A stretch of DNA of 64,000 nucleotides from an uncultured Subdoligranulum sp. (GTDB lineage: Bacteria > Bacillota > Clostridia > Christensenellales > CAG-314). A program made the translations under genes and the position numbers. The notes under the pieces are model-generated. The model ran no database searches and was not told the DNA's origin. It saw only the letters and a program-made list of their open reading frames with translations. Location of the stretch: contig CABUZX010000006.1 of assembly GCA_902496185.1 (NCBI GenBank), forward strand, positions 1 through 64,000, in the 5' to 3' direction. Position 1 is the first letter of the stretch. Each line of letters begins with the position of its first letter. This document shows, piece after piece, positions 61,005 to 64,000 of the stretch.

Positions 61005-61033
61005 ATAATAACACAAATCGTTTTTTTTTGCAA
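61005..61033 (-). promoter_or_regulatory. Sigma-A promoter placed for a leaderless start (pseudouridine synthase)
   Basis: -35 TTGCAA (61028-61033), 17-base spacer, -10 TATTAT (61005-61010), then 6 bases to the ATG at 60998. The -35 abuts the ylmC terminator. Confidence 0.55.
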
Positions 61034-61034
61034 T

Positions 61035-61059
61035 AAAAAAAGCCCAAAAGGGCTTTTTT
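61035..61059 (-). terminator. Terminator of ylmC
   Basis: Stem of A6 and GCCC (61036-61045) with GGGCT6 (61050-61059) around AAAA, followed by T on the minus strand. Confidence 0.85.
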
Positions 61060-61072
61060 AGATAGGATATTT

Positions 61073-61426
61073 TTATTCGTCGTCAAAAGTAAAGTCCGTT
61101 TCTTCCGCAAAACCTCCTGCGTTTACTATAGAAGGAATATTTTTTACTTCTTTGCATTTTGTCGAATTGCTTTTATTTGTTGAGCATTGCTGGTTTACCA
61201 TAGTCAACTGAACAAGTACCACGTCGTCGCCTATTTTTTGAATATTCCGCCAAGGAATAAAAATATCTTCCTTAGTATTAAATATTTTTCGGTTGCCGGG
61301 TACTACTATCCCTAATACCTTACAAGAGCTTAAGCCGATTACTAAATCCACTACTTTGCCAAGACGCCTTCCGTCGCAGATATTTACGACTTCCTTTTGT
61401 TTTAAATCGCAAAAAGATATTTCCAT
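61073..61426 (-). CDS. YlmC/YmxH-family PRC-barrel sporulation protein
   Basis: 117 residues. A PRC-barrel (ISFCDLKQKEVVNICDGRRLGKVVDLVIG, then GIVVPGNRK and FIPWRNIQKIGDDVVLV) matches the YlmC/YmxH family. The last 45 residues are an acidic, cysteine-containing tail not usual in YlmC. It follows sigG by 80 bases, the usual clostridial neighbour. The exact function is unknown. GAGGTAA precedes the ATG. Confidence 0.88.
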   Translation of the reverse strand: MEISFCDLKQKEVVNICDGRRLGKVVDLVIGLSSCKVLGIVVPGNRKIFNTKEDIFIPWRNIQKIGDDVVLVQLTMVNQQCSTNKSNSTKCKEVKNIPSIVNAGGFAEETDFTFDDE

Positions 61427-61506
61427 TTTTTACCTCACGTAATAACGTACTCATCTTTATTTATGCTACGATTCAACAAAAAATTACAAAAACGCGACAA
61501 ATAGTA

Positions 61507-62280
61507 TCAGTTTAAATAATATTTTATTTGATTGATTGCATTTTTTTCAAGACGAGAAACCTGCGCTTGACTGATACCTATTTCGTTGCTTACCTCGGTT
61601 TGCGTTTTGCCTTCAAAATAGCGCTTTTTTAATATTTGCCTTTCACGCTCTTCTAACTTTGCTATGGCGTCAGCAAGACTGACGTTGTCTATCCATTTTT
61701 CTTCCGTATTGCTTTTGTCATAAACCTGATCCATCAAAAACACGCTGTCTTCGCCGTCGCTATACACAGGCTCGTTTAAAGAAACGGGCTCGTTTATTGC
61801 GTCCATACAAAACGCGACTTTTGATAATGGCATATTGAGACGCTCTGCAACTTTATTTAGTCCCACGTCCTCGTCTCCCTCCGCCTTTATTCTTTCTCGC
61901 GTAGCAATCACAAGATACGCAATATCTCTTATACCCCTACTTACTCTTATACCCGACGATTCACGCAAAAAACGGCGAATTTCGCCTATAATCATTGGGA
62001 CTGCGTAGGTAGAAAATTTGACGTTTAAAGTGATGTCAAAATTATCTATGGCTTTTACAAGACCGATACATCCCACCTGAAAAGTATCGTCCATATTGCA
62101 TACTTTTGGCATATAACGGTGCAATACCGACAACACCAAACGCATATTGCCTACAATAAGCTGACTGCGAGCCGATTGGTCGCCATTTTTTAGTTGTTTC
62201 AGTAAGTCTTCGGTATCTTTTGAAGAAAGTTTTGGCAAAAGAGACGTGTTTATTCCGCAAATTTCTACTTTTTTTAACAT
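61507..62280 (-). CDS. sigG: RNA polymerase sporulation sigma factor sigma-G
   Basis: 257 residues. It starts KVEICGINTSLLPKLSS, the sigma-G-specific N-terminus, then region 2 (DDTFQVGCIGLVKAIDNFD and VKFSTYAVPMIIGEIRRFLRES, near 64-107) and region 4.2 (FEGKTQTEVSNEIGISQAQVSRLEK, near 223). Sigma-G drives the late forespore programme. AGGAG precedes the ATG. About 20-45 bases further up, GAATA and GCTCAAACTT resemble sigma-F elements, which is weak support for the known sigma-F control. Confidence 0.96.
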   Translation of the reverse strand: MLKKVEICGINTSLLPKLSSKDTEDLLKQLKNGDQSARSQLIVGNMRLVLSVLHRYMPKVCNMDDTFQVGCIGLVKAIDNFDITLNVKFSTYAVPMIIGEIRRFLRESSGIRVSRGIRDIAYLVIATRERIKAEGDEDVGLNKVAERLNMPLSKVAFCMDAINEPVSLNEPVYSDGEDSVFLMDQVYDKSNTEEKWIDNVSLADAIAKLEERERQILKKRYFEGKTQTEVSNEIGISQAQVSRLEKNAINQIKYYLN

Positions 62281-62393
62281 AACTGACTCCTATACAAGTT
62301 TGAGCAATTATTTTGTTTGTATTCATTTGCTTTGATTTTTGATTATTTGCAAAACGAATTTTAGTTTTAAATAGTAAGTTTTCCAAAAAAACG

Positions 62394-62422
62394 TTGACAG
62401 TATAGTATTTTTACTTTACAAT
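62394..62422 (+). promoter_or_regulatory. Promoter of the IlvD-like gene
   Basis: -35 TTGACA (62394-62399), 17-base spacer, -10 TACAAT (62417-62422). The leader carries AAGGAT 7 bases before the ATG at 62444, so unlike several genes here it is not leaderless. Confidence 0.8.
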
Positions 62423-62443
62423 AAATTTAAAAGGATTTTTGAT

Positions 62444-64000
62444 ATGGATAAATTATATTTTGAAAGTATAGATAAACTTGCTTTGGCAACAACGTTATCC
62501 GCCCTTGACGTCAACACGAACAAAGGTCTCGTTGCAATAGTCGTTGCGCAAGACGGATTGTCAGCGTCTCAAAACAACGGTATCGAAGTTGCAAAACACG
62601 TGGAAAAAGGCGTAATTCAATCGGGATTTAATGCAAAAACCTATTTTGCGCCGGTCTTTCCGTGCGTGACCAATGAAAACCGCTACAATATTCAACTGCG
62701 TGAAGAAACGGCGTATTTTGTACAAAGATTGGCGGATTCGGGAGCAATCGACGCCTTTGTATTTGTTGCAAGCAACGTTTTTTCGATATTCGGTATGCTT
62801 AAAGGAGCTTTTTTATATAATATCCCCTGCCTTTTTGTCACAAACGGCTGTATGACACCAATTGAAATCGAAGATAAAAAATACGATTTAACTTCCCTTA
62901 ACGGCATAGCTCCTTTGTCAAGGAGAGGAAAAGTTCATCCCTCCATTTTTAAGCAAGCGACGGAAGTAATCTCTCAACAGGTTGCAAACGATACTTTTTG
63001 TTACGAAACTAATTGCGGTGGATTTTTGATGCAGGCTTTGGGTTTTGCTTTGCCCGACAGCGTAGGAGTTGTAGCAAACAGCGTAAAACATTATTCCGTC
63101 GCGCGTAAAACAGGCGAAAAAATTTGTCAAATGGCAGAACTACGCCTTACTTCGGCAAAAATGCTAAACGTGGACGCGCTCAAAATGGCTCTTTCCGTAG
63201 ACCTTGCTCTCGGCGGTAGTCCTGTTTCTTTTGTAAATATTGCATGGTTAAGCAAATTTGTAGGCGAACAAATAAATCTAAAAATTTTGGAAAAATTGGC
63301 GCAAAACGTACCGCAATTTAAACTGTCAAGGAGCGGTTTTGACGTGACGGAATTTGAAAGTAACGGCGGAATTTTTGCTTTGATAAACAATATTTGCAAT
63401 TCTCAAATACCCCTTACGGCAAATTATCTTTGCTTTGACAATAAAAAAATGATAGATTTTTGCAAGGCTTTTGACGCATTGGGAGATATTCCTACCAAAG
63501 AGGAAAACCAAAAATCCAAGGACGCCTTAAAAAACGTTTCCGCTGTAGTTTTGTCGGGCAATATTGCAAATTCTGCAATATCTTTCAGTTGCCATGTTCC
63601 CTCTTTTGTCGGCAATGCAAAAGTATTTACCTCCGAAGATAATTTGGTGGACGCTATTTTAAACAACGATATTCAAGGCAGTGACTGTATCGTTTTGACC
63701 TATTGTGGAGCTAAAGGCGGATTATTTTCACCCGTCAAATCCACCGCTATGCTAAAAGCCTTGGGCTTGTCGGCGGAAGTAGCTTTTGTGACTGACGGTG
63801 TCGTACCACACTACTTTGACGGACTTGCAGTAAGCTTGGTTTATCCAGAAGCCTACGAAGAAAGCCCCTTGGCTTACGTCAAAACAGGCGACAAAGTGGA
63901 AATTAATCTTGCAAAGTCCAAAATAAATATAGATATAAACGCAAAAGAATTTAAAATAAGACGCAAACAAACAGAAACAAAGCAAATACTCTCCGGCGAC
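62444..64000 (+). CDS. Degenerate IlvD/Edd-family protein (3' end beyond the window)
   Basis: 519 codons, open to the last base. The whole length aligns by eye with dihydroxy-acid dehydratase: the KGLVAIVVAQ start, ADSGAIDAFVF, NIPCLFVTNGCM, ALGFALPDSVGVVANS, MALSVDLALGGSPVSFVN, KVFTSEDNLVDAIL and VTDGVVPHYFDGLAVSL near the end. However, the metal and cluster residues are gone: DDGIAMGH is FPCVTNENRYN, SNCDK is SNVFS (near 110), the CxxC cluster motif is a lone NCGG (near 190), and the catalytic DGRFSGG serine region is DGVVPH. Standard dehydratase chemistry looks impossible. It is divergent from sigG with its own promoter. Confidence 0.85.
   Translation, partial: MDKLYFESIDKLALATTLSALDVNTNKGLVAIVVAQDGLSASQNNGIEVAKHVEKGVIQSGFNAKTYFAPVFPCVTNENRYNIQLREETAYFVQRLADSGAIDAFVFVASNVFSIFGMLKGAFLYNIPCLFVTNGCMTPIEIEDKKYDLTSLNGIAPLSRRGKVHPSIFKQATEVISQQVANDTFCYETNCGGFLMQALGFALPDSVGVVANSVKHYSVARKTGEKICQMAELRLTSAKMLNVDALKMALSVDLALGGSPVSFVNIAWLSKFVGEQINLKILEKLAQNVPQFKLSRSGFDVTEFESNGGIFALINNICNSQIPLTANYLCFDNKKMIDFCKAFDALGDIPTKEENQKSKDALKNVSAVVLSGNIANSAISFSCHVPSFVGNAKVFTSEDNLVDAILNNDIQGSDCIVLTYCGAKGGLFSPVKSTAMLKALGLSAEVAFVTDGVVPHYFDGLAVSLVYPEAYEESPLAYVKTGDKVEINLAKSKINIDINAKEFKIRRKQTETKQILSGD

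Noticed and set aside
1..64000. CRISPR arrays, insertion sequences, prophage, rRNA
   Set aside because: No repeat-spacer pattern, transposase, phage gene or rRNA sequence was seen on either strand.

Overview
The window is chromosomal DNA from an anaerobic, endospore-forming Firmicute of clostridial type, probably an uncultured gut-type lineage. The metabolic evidence is the end of a pyruvate:ferredoxin oxidoreductase, a trimeric [FeFe]-hydrogenase operon and many ferredoxin-like proteins. The sporulation evidence is sigma-G, SpoIVA, a SpoIVFB/SpoIVFA-like pair and YlmC. The DNA is moderately AT-rich, Shine-Dalgarno sites are of the AGGAGG type, and sigma-A promoters are easy to read. I annotate 63 protein genes plus one weak small ORF, and seven tRNAs. 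About five genes in six lie on the minus strand. I saw no insertion sequence, prophage, CRISPR array or rRNA; this is core chromosome.

Layout: 1-594 end of PFOR. 595-1018 convergent intergenic region with terminators and a cluster of DnaA-box-like 9-mers. 1019-8769 threonine degradation (tdh-kbl), a BaiN/HI0933 flavoprotein, pyrophosphatase, aspartokinase, a DUF1015 protein, and the c-di-AMP synthase CdaA with a tiny CdaR-like membrane anchor. 9031-17092 ten-gene hydrogenase operon (HydC, HydB, HydA plus sensor/regulator-like modules). 17313-27839 SPOR-like membrane protein, CIRCE-controlled groES-groEL, dCMP deaminase, a split chromate transporter with a dyad operator, bioY-birA, greA-lysS-thioesterase, a DUF362 ferredoxin protein and a small conserved protein. 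27900-39515 nine-gene purine operon (purE-C-F-M-N-O-H-D-L) behind a ZTP riboswitch with a terminator. 39696-47309 M42 peptidase, tRNA-Gln(CTG), glycerol genes, RdgB, a six-tRNA cluster and a cation/proton antiporter. 47409-52186 minD, spoIVFA-like, spoIVFB, radical SAM TIGR03960 and DUF2344. 52327-55632 tandem RimK-like ATP-grasp genes and spoIVA. 55759-62280 plsY, der, DUF512 radical SAM protein, lipoprotein PPIase, pseudouridine synthase, ylmC and sigG. 62444-64000 a degenerate IlvD/Edd-family protein running off the end.

Working together: PFOR yields reduced ferredoxin and HydABC can dispose of the electrons as H2. The purine operon carries all IMP steps except PurB, with PurH split into a stand-alone formyltransferase and an archaeal-type PurO cyclohydrolase, and is switched by ZTP, the alarmone of formyl-folate shortage. 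The sporulation genes cover the mother-cell coat base (SpoIVA), sigma-K-type activation (SpoIVFB) and forespore sigma-G.

The most unusual signals are: (1) at least six genes with no Shine-Dalgarno whose start codon lies exactly 6 nt after a -10 box with a matched -35, predicting leaderless mRNAs in a Firmicute; (2) an IlvD-family paralogue lacking the metal and Fe-S ligands and the catalytic serine; (3) the DnaA-box cluster away from dnaA; (4) a CdaR reduced to one helix; (5) a tandem ATP-grasp ligase pair in a sporulation neighbourhood.
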